A DNA stretch of 64,000 bases from Onchocerca lupi (taxonomy: Eukaryota; Nematoda; Chromadorea; Rhabditida; Onchocercidae): positions 124,001 to 188,000 of the forward strand of contig JAOVVO010000057.1 of assembly GCA_028564675.1 (NCBI GenBank), written 5' to 3'. The position numbers and the translations under genes are program-made. Below the pieces are notes generated by a model. The model saw only the letters and a program-made list of their open reading frames with translations, searched no databases and was not told where the DNA came from. Of the stretch, positions 26,166-37,700 are shown one piece after another; position 1 is the first letter of the stretch, and every line of letters starts with the position of its first letter.

Positions 26166-27798
26166 CATTATTATTATTATTACTATTATTTATTTATTTG
26201 TTGATTTTTAACCGCATAGAGTACAGAGGAATGTTGATTTGTAACAACAGAATATAGATGTAAATAAACAAGTAATGAAATAAATAAAATTATTTTGCCT
26301 TTCTTTTCTAAACAAATTCCTGAAGAATTGGGAATAAATGATGTGTCTGATGAAGGCGAAAGACGATGGATGCTCTTTACTTATTGAATTTGTAAAATTT
26401 AATGGAATATTCAAGTTGCAACTGAATTGAAATTTCCATTTGTTCATTTGCCAGCAGAAATACTGCTTCTTCAGCTGTTGTGACATATTATAAATCACTG
26501 TTATTCTTTTGCCACACAGTTACATGAAAATTTGAATTAAGTTAGCTTACTAAGTTGAGAAAGAATTGAAAAATATCAAATGAATGCAACTTGACTGCTT
26601 CACTAAACTTGATTATTCCACTTTGATTTAGACAGGATAATATGCAGTAAAGTGATAAACAACAAAGACAGCGCAAACCGAATGGATTTAAATACAATTG
26701 AAATATTCAGATCGCTACAGTAACAAAATAAATGAATCGTTTGGATTTATTAATCGCAAAAATTGCTGTTCCCTTTCATTACCTGAATAAAACGTGAAAC
26801 ATACAATCATATTTGAAGATCGAAGCCTTTCATATCCTGAAATTGAACGAAATTTGTTAATTGAATCCAGCTGTTTTTATAATAATAATAGCTCTGCTCT
26901 GCAAATGATCGATTTGACCAGATGATCCGCGATCTATGATAAGTGTTTAGATGATCCGACAATTTAAAATCATGCCATTTAATTCGTCTATTGCGAATTT
27001 TGTAATTCTTCTCTTTTAACTTACATTCCTAAGATAGTTAAAACGGTAAACAGATTTCCAAATTCATGATAAGTTGAATGATGGCTAATCTCTTTATTTA
27101 AAGCTGACATATCTTTTTATTCACCCAATCGATTTTAGAAACTATGATAAAAGCAAGAAGTCATTTTCACATACGATATTTGTTGGCAGCTTCATATCCT
27201 CTAAATAAAAAGGCAAAAGTTTTTTCTTTTGCTATAATCCAGAGTATGGTCGATTGAACGTTTTCAACAATAAATCTTGATTAAAAAAACCTTTTTGATT
27301 CTTCTTTCGATCATTAATGGAAATTGAAAAAAGCTTTGTTATGTCAAAAATTACAGTAAAATATACATTATTTGTTTGAAACTGATGAATTGAATAAAAT
27401 TCTTTCAGTTAATTTGATTCATCTCATTGCTGCTTTCACTTCTTCTGCTCAATATGTTGCAAGATTATTTCTAAACTGTTTTTATACTATTGATTGATCT
27501 CACAGTTCAACATTTATATATCGAGAGTCTTCAGACGTTTAACATTCATGTATTGAAAATTTCCGAAACGAATTTTTTTTTAAATTCAATTTGAAGATCT
27601 TCGACCGTTTTGACTAATATTTTAATTTAAAAACTGATGTTTTGAAGCATTTCAAATGGAAGAAATATCTGTGTATGGATTAGTTTTACACATATGCCTG
27701 GCATGATATTCGAAAATGGATAGCTTTTCATTTCAGATACAAAATTATGTTGAAATTTCAAAAAGTTGAATTCCAAATATCCCTTTGCAATGTCTCGA
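24433..27798. other. Intergenic region between the phosphatase and channel genes
   Basis: The two genes converge here, phosphatase from the left and channel from the right, so the region should contain both 3' untranslated regions. It holds the ATT microsatellite at about 26101-26190. I see no coding exon or RNA gene. Confidence 0.5.
26101..26190 (+). repeat. ATT trinucleotide microsatellite
   Basis: About 28 consecutive ATT units with two interruptions (ATC and ACT) near the right end. The poly-Ile open frames read from it on both strands are artefacts of the repeat. Confidence 0.95.
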
Positions 27799-30700
27799 TC
27801 ACATGCATAGTATGATTAAAATGCCAATGGTATAGGCAACAAGAATGATGAATGAGATGACATTATTGATAGCTGCATGAATCTGAAGCCAGTCTTGATG
27901 ATAATCCTTTGCTGAAGTGCCATCCATCTCAGTGTTTGCTTCACTTCCGCAACATAAGCTGACATTCAGTGCAGAAGCCAGTAATGTGTATCGATGTGCT
28001 GGAAAAGATGTCATTCTAATTAATAGAAATGAATGATGTCACTTTAATTAATATAATGATGTCATTCTGATATTTTGCGACAAAACAGTAATGAAAAACA
28101 AAATATCAAATGACATCGAACTAAGCTATAAAATTTCATCGCCAATTTTGATGTGCAAGAAATGGAATCAAAGAAAAATTCACGAAATTGCATCTAAAAC
28201 CATTTAGGTATTTTTTCGAAAGCATTCAAAAGATTATAATAAAAAAAAAAAAAAAAAATGAAGTCCAACGTGTGAAATTTCAAAAACAGTCTGGTTATTC
28301 AGCAAAGTATTTTTGCTTTTGCTAAATGATTTTAAATGCTTTAAAATTAAGATCCGTTATATATGATCGAATACTTTTTTCAGAATTTCAATCTATTTCT
28401 TTTTTTAATGAAGCATTTCAATTCTAATGTTCAGATAAAACTTCAATTGCTAAAAGATTTTTAAGACGAAATTTTAAGCAAATATTTTATAGCAATGAGC
28501 CATCTATCTGTCTGTCAAGCAAATTATTGCAAGTTTTTGTCTCTTACCAGGTGGTAACTTCCGTCGAATCCGTGACATGGCGCTGATAACAACAGTAATA
28601 AGTAAACTTATCACTGTTGTACATAGTGTGAATACGTAAAATATATCTGAAATGGTTTTCAGATAAGTATGAGTAAAAACATAGAAAGTTCAGAGATTGA
28701 AACAAATTAATTTCCGTTCTTAGCTCATTTAAGGATTTTCATTAAATTTGCTGGCTGCTGCATAAAATGTTACAGTTTGAGATAATAGGAAACAAACTAG
28801 TTATCAGTGAAAAATTAATAGTGCGAAACAATTTTTATCATTAAAAGATTTATAGATTGAGTAGACAATAGCTATATTTCTCTCTTCAGTAAACAGAACC
28901 AGTTATCAGTGATAAATTAATGGTGCGAAAGGATTTTTCGCATTAAACGGAGATTTATTGACTGAAAATTGAGAGAAATAATCAGTCAAAAAACCCACAT
29001 ATGTGCGGAACAGTCTCACCAAATCCAACTTGAGGAGCCTTTATGGCCAAAAACGTGAAGCTGACCAATTGAATGAATATTGCAAACAATTTCACGTTAA
29101 TCTGCAAAATCGGAACGATCCGGAAACTATAAAGAAAATTCAAAATTCAACAGTAAGAAATTTACATCAGAAAAGCAATTGCAGGGAAACGTTCAGTTTT
29201 CAAAATAATATTAGGAAGGAAATTCGTCACACTGTCAAGATGTTAGTTTGTAAAAGGCTAAAAGACGAAACTATCAACTATCTAATAGAAAGGCTGAAAT
29301 ATTCATCAATTACATAGAATACTATTTATGAAATATTTATTAAGTATTAGAAATATTTTAATTAACTTGATTGAAATAAACTCAAATGTCAATTTCCGAA
29401 ATTTCTCTCTTAAAACGACTTAAAACGGAAATAAAATGATAAGATTATGCGAATTTTATCCAAAAATACATACTTGATCACGAAAGGTACCGAAGAATGG
29501 TGCGATTACAACAAATAATGAAGAAATCATCATCGGAAGAGTGAGCTCAATACGTAATGTTGATGACCGTCGTCGTATTTGCAAACAAATTTGTAGCATT
29601 TGTGTTCTAAAATTTTCTCATTGAATTATATTTAAATTGTACAAATTATTTCACAATTGCGATAAAAGAAGCGCATTTTTATTTTTTTTTATTTTTTGGA
29701 AATAACGGAAATGACTGAACTAACTTGCGATCATCTTCATCGGGTAAAATCTTAATAGTTGCATCTCGCACATGCCAATTCGTCCTGAGTTTTGTGAGAT
29801 CCAATCCATCTGCAGAATAATTCAATTTCTTTTACAACTTTCTATTTTTTATAAAGTAAATCGGGAATAATTCCACTTTCATAAATTAAATTTGAGCATT
29901 ACCTTCATCTTGAGCAAGATAGTATCTGATGTAATGAGGATAAAGCATAGATTTCATTCGAAAACAACAATTTTTGTCATCCTGCAATGAATCATTGGAT
30001 TAAGAAATAAATGCGAATTCAGTTTCATAAAACAAAATTACGAAGGATAAAACGCAAAATTTACAACAAAATTTACAAACAGAGTTGGCATGTCTTAGAG
30101 ATTAAAATGTTTTAATCCAAATTTTCAGTCTGAAGTAAAAAAAAATTACAAAAATATAATAGAGGAAAACATTAAATTTCTCAAAAAATTTATTGATCAT
30201 TAAGAAATCTAACATCTGGAAAATTAGAATAATCAATATCGCAATGAGCTTGCATCTTAAATTCCAATCGTCCGGTAACATTACCATTGTTTTTTGCGAC
30301 AAGATTATAGAACTGTGCATAATCGCCACTTTGTGATGAGGTTTGAAACCTACAATTTTTGATGATTGAAATTCCTTAACAAGTATTTTACAACTTCGAA
30401 AATGTAACTCTAAAAATCGTTATGATCGCTGGTTAAACATAATTGTTACAAAAAATTAAAAGAAAAAGGAAACAGTTAGAATGAACAAAAATCAGATATA
30501 TCATAAATATTTTGAGATCTCAAATATATTTAGAAAAAAATAATTTTCAGGAATACAAAAAGAAAGAAAAAATGTAACAAACGAAAATTGGCTAACTAAA
30601 ACTTAATAAGTTTTAATCAATATGACAAAATTATTACAAGATTGAGAAAAATAAATCGATATATTAGACAGATTTTTACCGAACAATTATTACATTAATC

Positions 30701-33700
30701 AGATCTATCAGAAACGAGAATTTAAAATTCATGAAATAAAACTTCGTATCAATCAAATATTATCAATATCAATAGCATTAACTTTCTTAACAAAAGGCTT
30801 TGGTTAAAGGAACCTTTAAAATCATTTCTAATTTGAAATTAATTTTTTCAGAATTTTTAAGTTTCTTTTTTGGAAGAAAATCAGTTATTTCTTTCTGTTT
30901 TCAATTCATATTTTCATTTTCGAATATAACAATTCTGAGAGCAGATTTGCTCGAATTATTCGTTTATTATGCCATAAAATAATTCGAAACATACCTATCA
31001 CTATTAATATCTGGTACCCACAATCTGCCATATGAACGTATATTCAACGTATCGGTTTTCCACTCGTTAAAATCCCATTTCATCCGGCGATCTTTCCATG
31101 ACTTAAAATTCAGACTGATTTTTCTTGAGTATTTAATTTTGTATTCAAACAGAATAAAAAACAATTAGAAATAAAATTGATCCTATTTTAAGAATCACTT
31201 GCCTGTTAAAATTTTTGTACATTTGAGAAATATCATTTTCTATATAATTGGTTTGTTTGTTTACCTTAATTATTAATTTTAACTAAAAATTCGGGATGTT
31301 TTCCCAGATAGAATGGTATTTTGAAAATTTTTGAACCAAATTATAAACGTATGAAAATACCTTCAACGTATGCTCTAAAGTTTGCCCTCTCTTTTCATAG
31401 GTAAATAAGTGATTTTGTATTTCGTCGATAATCTTTTCCGTGCGTTCTTCATAGATTAATGTCACAAAAATTGAATGTAACCTCAATTTATGATATTTGT
31501 TTGGTTTGAATTGTCACTCTAAGTATGTCATTTCAATCACGCTTTTTGAAATTCGAGTCTGTAATGTCAATGATGTCCTATTGCATGCTCCTATTCAATA
31601 GAATATAATTAGCAGTAATTTCTATGAAATTTTCAAAAATTAATTTGCGTTATATTCATAACTGGAGCAATTTCAGTAATTAATCACTGTAAATTAAATT
31701 GATTGGATCGTCTAAATAAAAATTCCCTTCACTTTTCTTCATCTTCTTATCACCTCATCATCTCAAATCAGATTTTGATAATTCTCACTCCTTTAGTTAT
31801 CAATTCAAGTAGCATTTTTGCCCATTATACAATTAGCATTTCTCCTGATAGTTTTTTCCGAAGATTTCGAAAATTGTTTTTGAAATAATGTTAAATCACA
31901 ATATTTGAAGTTATCATGTAAATGGAATTTAAAATATTCACTATATTTTGCTAGAAGTAAGTTAAATTATGCGAAAGAGATCGAATAATTCAAAAATTTC
32001 AACTATATTGCGCATTATACTTCCCTCTTGTCCTCTAATAAGGCTCCAGTATATTGCTAATTAATTTAAAAATATTTATCATGCTAATAATTAAATATAA
32101 AAAATAATTATTATACTCATAATTTCATGTTTGTTGGCTTCCTTTTCTGGCGTTTTGCCTATGCAACTTTTGTATATTCCAAATATTCAGCACAATTAAT
32201 ATTAATTAATGAAGCTTCATGGCTTCACTCTTTATCGTAGACGAAATGATTTAAGTTTCTGGTTGACTGAATTAGCTCAAAAGCTATTAGTTTATTGATT
32301 TACTTTCCACTCATTAATTAGTTAATTATGCCTATACTTAATGTATTTTTTTGGAAAAATGAATCGATTCCAAAACTTTTGAGAAAAATGAAACATACAA
32401 TTAAAAAATGTCCATTTATATTCATCACATGCCATATTTCATTCTGAAAAATCACTTATTAATTATCAATCAGATTGCCATGTTTCAGCATGTCAACAAA
32501 ATCTAAAGATGCCAAGCGTCTAAAAATTGAAAAACTGGAACACTTTGTAAACTTAAAAATATTCAATTTTTCACTGCCAGATGAAATGATGCAAAGATTT
32601 TTACAATTTTCAAGAATTTAAAAGTCAATAATTATATCCATTCTTCAACTATTGTTTACGCCTGATAAAAAGATACATAAAAATGGATACAAACATCGTT
32701 CTGGCAGTTGAAAACTGCGATTATCAGTAAAATTCAGAAGGCACATACCATCCACAATTGCTTAAGTGCAATTTCAAGAATCTCAGTATCCAACGTTTCG
32801 CCTGCTGCAACGGTTGGAGGTAAAATACTGATAGCATTCGCTTTACCCTGCATTTTATTCGCGTCCTGACTGAGTTTATAGTATAAACAATCCTCCAAAA
32901 CTTGATACTTGTGATGTGCTAATTCTTCGACATCTAAAAATAGTCACGAAAACAGGAAAAAGTCACATAACCATTCCTTTTCATGAAGCATTCAAATTTT
33001 TAAATTTGCAATGTGCAATCAATTTCATCTGCTGAAATTTTTCTTTTTTTCCCATTAGCATTTAAAATTTCATGTGAATGTCGAATGGAAATTATTTGAC
33101 ATTCTGAAAAATAGGTTCATTCGACAATCATTCATAAATGCAATGAATCATTTTTTTCATTTTGAAAAAAAGAAAAAAAAACTGCTCTTTGATGTATTGT
33201 TAAACAGAAATTTCAACATAAATCATTTTTAGTTAATACTGAAAGAACAAAATCTGAAATTTTTCATTTCCTGAATTATTTAATAAATCAACTGCAATTT
33301 CTCATTAAGATGATCTTTTCTGGTACTTCCAGCTGAGATTTTCAAATCTAACACCAACAAATACTGTAGTAGAATTAATGGAATAAAATATAAGGCTTAA
33401 TATGATACATAATATGTTAGGATATATAATAGGATACTAACGGCATAAGTTATTCGAACTTAATATGATACTTTAGCCTTATCATCAATGACTGAAAGTT
33501 GTTGTTATCAAAAAATGATTGCGAACAATTTTCTTTTAAACATCAGTTTGCTCCATTTCACTAAATTTCATAAAATTTAAATTTTGAGGAAACTAAGATG
33601 TTGGAAAATACTGTTTACAATATGCATTTAAAATAAATCAGATAAAAGGACGAAGAAATGTTGAACTAGTAATGCTAATCTTTGCTGATGTGCTACATCA

Positions 33701-34732
33701 GCAGATGTCTAATTCCACTCCAGCAATTAAGCGAAGCAATTTTAATTAAAGCTAAATCTCTAGAATTGTGTCACTTTTACAAATCTGCATACTGAATTAG
33801 TAAACTGATCGTGGCGAAAAGGAATCATTAAATGCTTTGAGTGAAGAATTAAAATTGAGTGTGCAGAATAAACAGTGATGTGATTTTCTTTTGTGCCTTT
33901 CTAACTGAACTAAATACGCGAGAAATTTTCATTCGTGATGGCATTTAATTTCAACAACTAACGAATTCTAACTAAAAATAAGAAAAAAAAAGAAAAAACT
34001 TCTAAAGTAAGATGTTTTGTTTGTTATTACAAACCATTTAATTTGCAGAATTTGGCAGAGAATAAATTAAAGCTTTTATTTCGCGTAATAAATATCTGAA
34101 CACCATTGCTTACAGTAGGCATCATTACTTATCACTTCTGTTTACACAATTAACTAATTTTGAAACCTTTTGTTGAACTTTCAAAATTGACTAATACAAG
34201 AAAAAATTAAATCACAGCAGAAGAAATTGTAGTAAACCGGGTAACTTTAGAATAACAAGTATAAAAAATCCGATCAAATATTGAAATTTAGCTTTTGTTT
34301 TACACTTTTTTTTTTCCATTTGAGCTATTAAACCGATAATAATGGAAGCACGATTCTTATTACCAATTCTTGTCATCAATTTCTATCATGATTCCTTCAT
34401 TGAGTTCTAATTTTCAATTTTCTTTTTTTGGCAATTAAAAATTTTTATTAGTTTAAAAAATCTAGTTTCAATGGAAATAATTAGAAAAGCTTTCTATACT
34501 TAAAGATCATCGAAAATAAAATGCTTCAAGTTTCCAACCACTGCGATTAGAAAAAAAATCTTAACACCTCTTATGATGATTATTTGAAAAATTGAACAGT
34601 ATCGTTTTTTTAGTTTCTCACACTAAAATTACCTGTGACATTGCTTGCAAATTTGCATAGTTCATCATAAGAAGCTGTAATAAAACCAAACAATCCATAT
34701 GCAACTATTAGTTGTATATAACTGGCGAGCAT
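27799..34732 (-). CDS. Divergent Cys-loop ligand-gated ion channel subunit
   Basis: Exons in transcript order: 34732-34633, 32933-32749, [one unresolved], 31446-31361, 31264-31203, 31123-30995, 30349-30214, 29981-29903, 29809-29725, 29606-29474, 29101-28999, 28646-28548, 27998-27799 (stop). Phases match from the fourth listed exon on. A signal peptide (MLASYIQLIVAYGLF) begins one base after a CAG acceptor. The ligand-binding domain shows HLFTYEKRG, SWKDRRMKWD, LWVPD and the loop C-DIDYSNFPDDDKN-C with exactly 13 intervening residues. M1 is LTLPMMISSLFVVIAPFF, M2 KLFAIFIQLVSFTFLAI, M3 FTLCTTVISLLITVVI, M4 VISFIILVAYTIGILIIL. Loop C has no vicinal Cys pair, so it is not an alpha-type acetylcholine subunit. 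The M3-M4 loop is short. Exon 2 adds an unusual stretch of about 60 residues before the binding domain. Subunit partner and ligand are unknown. Confidence 0.85.
28796..28960 (+). repeat. Imperfect direct repeat in a channel intron
   Basis: AGTTATCAGTGA followed by an AAATTAAT-TGCGAAA core occurs at about 28799 and again at about 28893, each followed by a similar TTTATNGATTGA-like segment. The copies differ by several substitutions. The pair lies between the M2 and M3 exons. Confidence 0.6.
28999..29101 (-). other. M2 pore-helix exon of the channel gene
   Basis: On the minus strand an acceptor (TTTTGCAG) at 29102 opens an exon reading NVKLFAIFIQLVSFTFLAIK then APQVGFGETVPHIY, and the donor is GTGGGT. 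It joins M1 (exon ending FGTFRDQ) in phase 0 and M3 in phase 1. The plus-strand open frame across the same bases is a shadow. The helix lacks the usual polar ring pattern and the Pro-Ala/Glu selectivity motif before M2. Confidence 0.85.
30214..30349 (-). other. Cys-loop exon of the channel gene
   Basis: The correct frame reads QSGDYAQFYNLVAKNNG, then GRLEFKMQAHCDIDYSNFPD up to a GTTAGA donor, and continues at 29981 with DDKNCCFRMKSML. That puts exactly 13 residues between the paired cysteines and keeps the FPxD core. A longer open frame in another register over the same bases is spurious. A second Cys directly follows the loop's closing Cys. Confidence 0.85.
31203..31446 (-). other. First binding-domain exons of the channel, one with a GC donor
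   Basis: Exon 31446-31361 reads IIDEIQNHLFTYEKRGQT, the usual N-terminal helix of the binding domain, ending at AAG|GTATTT (an alternative in-frame donor lies 12 bases on). Exon 31264-31203 reads TNYIENDISQMYKNFN and ends CAG|GCAAGT. A GC-AG intron is required there, because the next exon (SWKDRRMKWD) continues in phase 2. The acceptor before 31446 is in phase 1 while the upstream exon ends in phase 0, so a short exon is missing between them. Confidence 0.65.
32749..34732 (-). other. N-terminal exons of the channel gene: signal peptide and unusual extension
   Basis: The ATG at 34732 follows TTTTGCAG|G, consistent with trans-splicing of the mRNA start. Exon 1 encodes a hydrophobic leader followed by SYDELCKFASNVT. 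Exon 2 (32933-32749) joins in phase 1 and reads VEELAHHKYQVLEDCLYYKL, with two Cys in the combined pre-domain region, and ends KQLWM|GTATGT. This segment has no counterpart that I know in standard Cys-loop subunits. It is possible, but less likely, that these two exons belong to a separate gene. Confidence 0.6.
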
Positions 34733-37700
34733 CCTGCAAAACTGCAAAAACAGAAAATTGTGTTTATTAATGAACGTGAATGAAGGAACAGAGATTTCAA
34801 AGAAAATCAAATGAACAGCCAGAATCAAATCAACTATTTAAGCCTTCTACTTCTGCTTAAATCGTTCGTTTCAAATATCCAAACTTCTTAAACCATTAAA
34901 CCATTCGTTTAACAATTGCCAAATTACATAGTATTGAAGATGCTAAGATGAATTCACTTTACTTTACCTTCAAAAAGGGAAAGCCTTTATAAAGTTGAAA
35001 AGTTTCTTCACACAAGTAAATTAAATAACTTATTCATTTCATCACATTATATGTCTTAGAAAATGATAAGTTAAGAGATGCATTTAGAGTTGAAAGCTTT
35101 CAAATAATTCAGTTAAGAGAAACTAGAAAAATATCCTCGAGTCATGCTAGTGGAAAACAGCCTAATAAAAATATTTAAGATATCCAAGAATTTGTAAATC
35201 TTTGACTATTAAATTTCAACAGCATGCTTTCACTTTTGAAATATAAAATTGTTGATTAGAAATAGCGTTGCTTGTTTTGAATGTTAAATTTGATTCAATA
35301 TTACGATTACTACTACTAAATGCTAGTGATAATTCTTACATTTATACAACTTTGTCAAAATTTAGAACTAATATAATAACTAATTAATCATCCAGTTAAT
35401 TATAGCTCGAAAGAAGATCAAAAAGATTTTTTTTTAAATTTAGAAAACTTTTTTTTGATCATATTTTGATTATGGCAACGAAAAAACTTTTGCTTTTTTA
35501 CATAGATGATATGAAGCTCCTAACAAATATCGTTTAATAGTCATTTGACATGATAAGCATTAATCATCTAATTAATGAGAATGCCCAATCATCAAATCAA
35601 TTATAGTCCAAAAGTGTTGAATGCAACTTTTGCTCCACGAATCTGCAATAAAGAGCCAATGAGGAAATAGCTATTACATTTTGATGCCTATGAGTGGGTG
35701 TAAGCCTGAATGGCTCCCACTAAGAGTTAAAGGTTGTGACAGCATTGATTTCGCTCGCTGCAAACATTCTGGAATTATTACAATTAGCAGTCAGAATTAA
35801 CTGCTTTGCAACTAATTCCACTGTCACAGCGAGAGCACAACTGCCAGAAGAATTGTTGTGAGTGGGAGTGAAGGCAAGAAGATGAAGTAAGAAGCATCGA
35901 GCAAGCTCTCTCTAATGTTTTGTTTACCCAAAATTTCATGTTTGAATAAAATGAGGCAAACTTGTTCAGTGGAATAAAGACGAGATAGATGGATGGGAGT
36001 GGAGAATAATCGCATTTGGGACAGATGGTTTGCTTAATGAAAATGTCGCTTCATTTCAAGTTCAACTGAGTGCCAGAAGACGCAAGAAAAGTATCGTAGT
36101 AAGGCTGAGATTTTCGCAAGTTATACCACGCCTTCGTCAAGCCAAAATTTCTTGACTATCTCATTCCCAATTCAAATTAATCCTTTAAAATTTCAATCAC
36201 CACCACCTGATTTTATCCATTTAACCAGAATTATTCATTTTTCCAAAAATTTCAAATCCGACATAATATTATCATTGTTGATAAATTTTCGATGAAATTA
36301 TATATTCATTTTTTCGCATCAACAATTCTAAATTTGCGATTATTTATAAATTTATCCATTTTATTCGGAAATATTTTCTCTCAAAAATATTCTTTTCCAG
36401 TTAAAAAAATTTGAAAAATACTTTGCTCCTTGAAAAGAATGCATTTTATTGTCAAAGAAAGAGGAAGAGATCGAAAATAATTTTTCTTGGCATTCTCTTC
36501 CTATCGCACAGCACACTATCTTGAAGTATGCCGCATTCTTCATTCTTTAATTATAAAAACACTTGATACTTTTTATTTTAAACTTTTCAATAATACTAAG
36601 CTTCAGACGCATAAACTATCAATTTAACCATTTGAAATTTCACAAACAAATCATTAAATCAATTGAATGAAGCAATAATTTTATTTTTACTACATAGATA
36701 ATGCTTATTTACTTCTTCAAAATTAGTCGCCGAACATTATGTTTTGTAATGTTTTCATAAATTTTCATTTAAAATGGCAGAAAATGGAAGTTTCTCATTG
36801 ATTACAATGCTAAATTTATGCCTTTCTAAAATCAAAAAAAAAAAAAAAAAAATTGATGCTGGAAGGATGAATTTGAAAAGGAAGGGAAATTATATTTTGC
36901 TTTGATAACAGCAATTGAAAATGTGTTATGAAATCATGCGAAAACATTGCAAAAAAATGATTTCATATTAATGCACGTGGAAAACTAATTCCTTTAAAAC
37001 ATTTTCGAACTAACGCTGTGACGAGCACAAATCGTGCAATAATAATAATAATATATGTTATATTAGTTCTAAGTTGCCAAATGATCGATTTCAAAGTCTT
37101 CAAGCTTTTGTTTATCAGTTGAAACATTGCTGCAAGCAAACTTCCAAGAATATAAGAGAACTTTTGAATTAACTTTGTCTTTCCTCGGATCATTTTTCTA
37201 CAGAAATCGCATTTCTCGCTGGAAAGTTTATAGAATGAAATCGCTCTTTTCTGTATTAAATTAATAAATGTCAAAAAAAAAAAAAAAAAAAAAAAGGAAG
37301 AAAAGGTTAGAAATTCATCGAAATGAAGTTGAATGAAGAGGAAGTACATAGGTCGCATCAACAAAAAGTTCGTCTCAACAATGTCCTGTGCTTTTCCATG
37401 GTGTTGGTCGAATGAAACCTGTTATTTTGGCGGAGTGATGATTGTTGGGTAGGAAAACCAATGCGGTTTATTCTGTTTTGTCATTGCTACTCTTATCTGC
37501 GCGTTTCTTGATGGATGGTTGATTGGTTGGCTCATTGATGTTTACATAATTGAGATTGAATTAAAATTTATCAAAATCTCTTTGCGAACAAAATTAATTT
37601 AAATGATTGATAAATTTTGGACTAAAAAGCTTCCAATTTGAGTATATTAAAGTTTTAGTGTTAATTCTATTCTAATGAACAATCTAAGATTTCAGAAAAA

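Noticed and set aside
25986..26211. Poly-isoleucine open frames on both strands
   Set aside because: Produced by the ATT microsatellite.
29003..29317. 104-codon plus-strand open frame with protein-like composition
   Set aside because: Its left third is antisense to the channel's M2 exon, it starts at GTG with no upstream partner, and the minus-strand reading explains the conserved sequence.
30102..30329. 75-codon minus-strand hydrophobic frame
   Set aside because: Wrong register over the Cys-loop exon; the correct frame gives the Cys loop and joins both neighbours in phase.
36963..37364. 133-codon minus-strand open frame
   Set aside because: Starts at TTG, contains a poly-Phe run made by a homopolymer, and has no coding composition or splice context.
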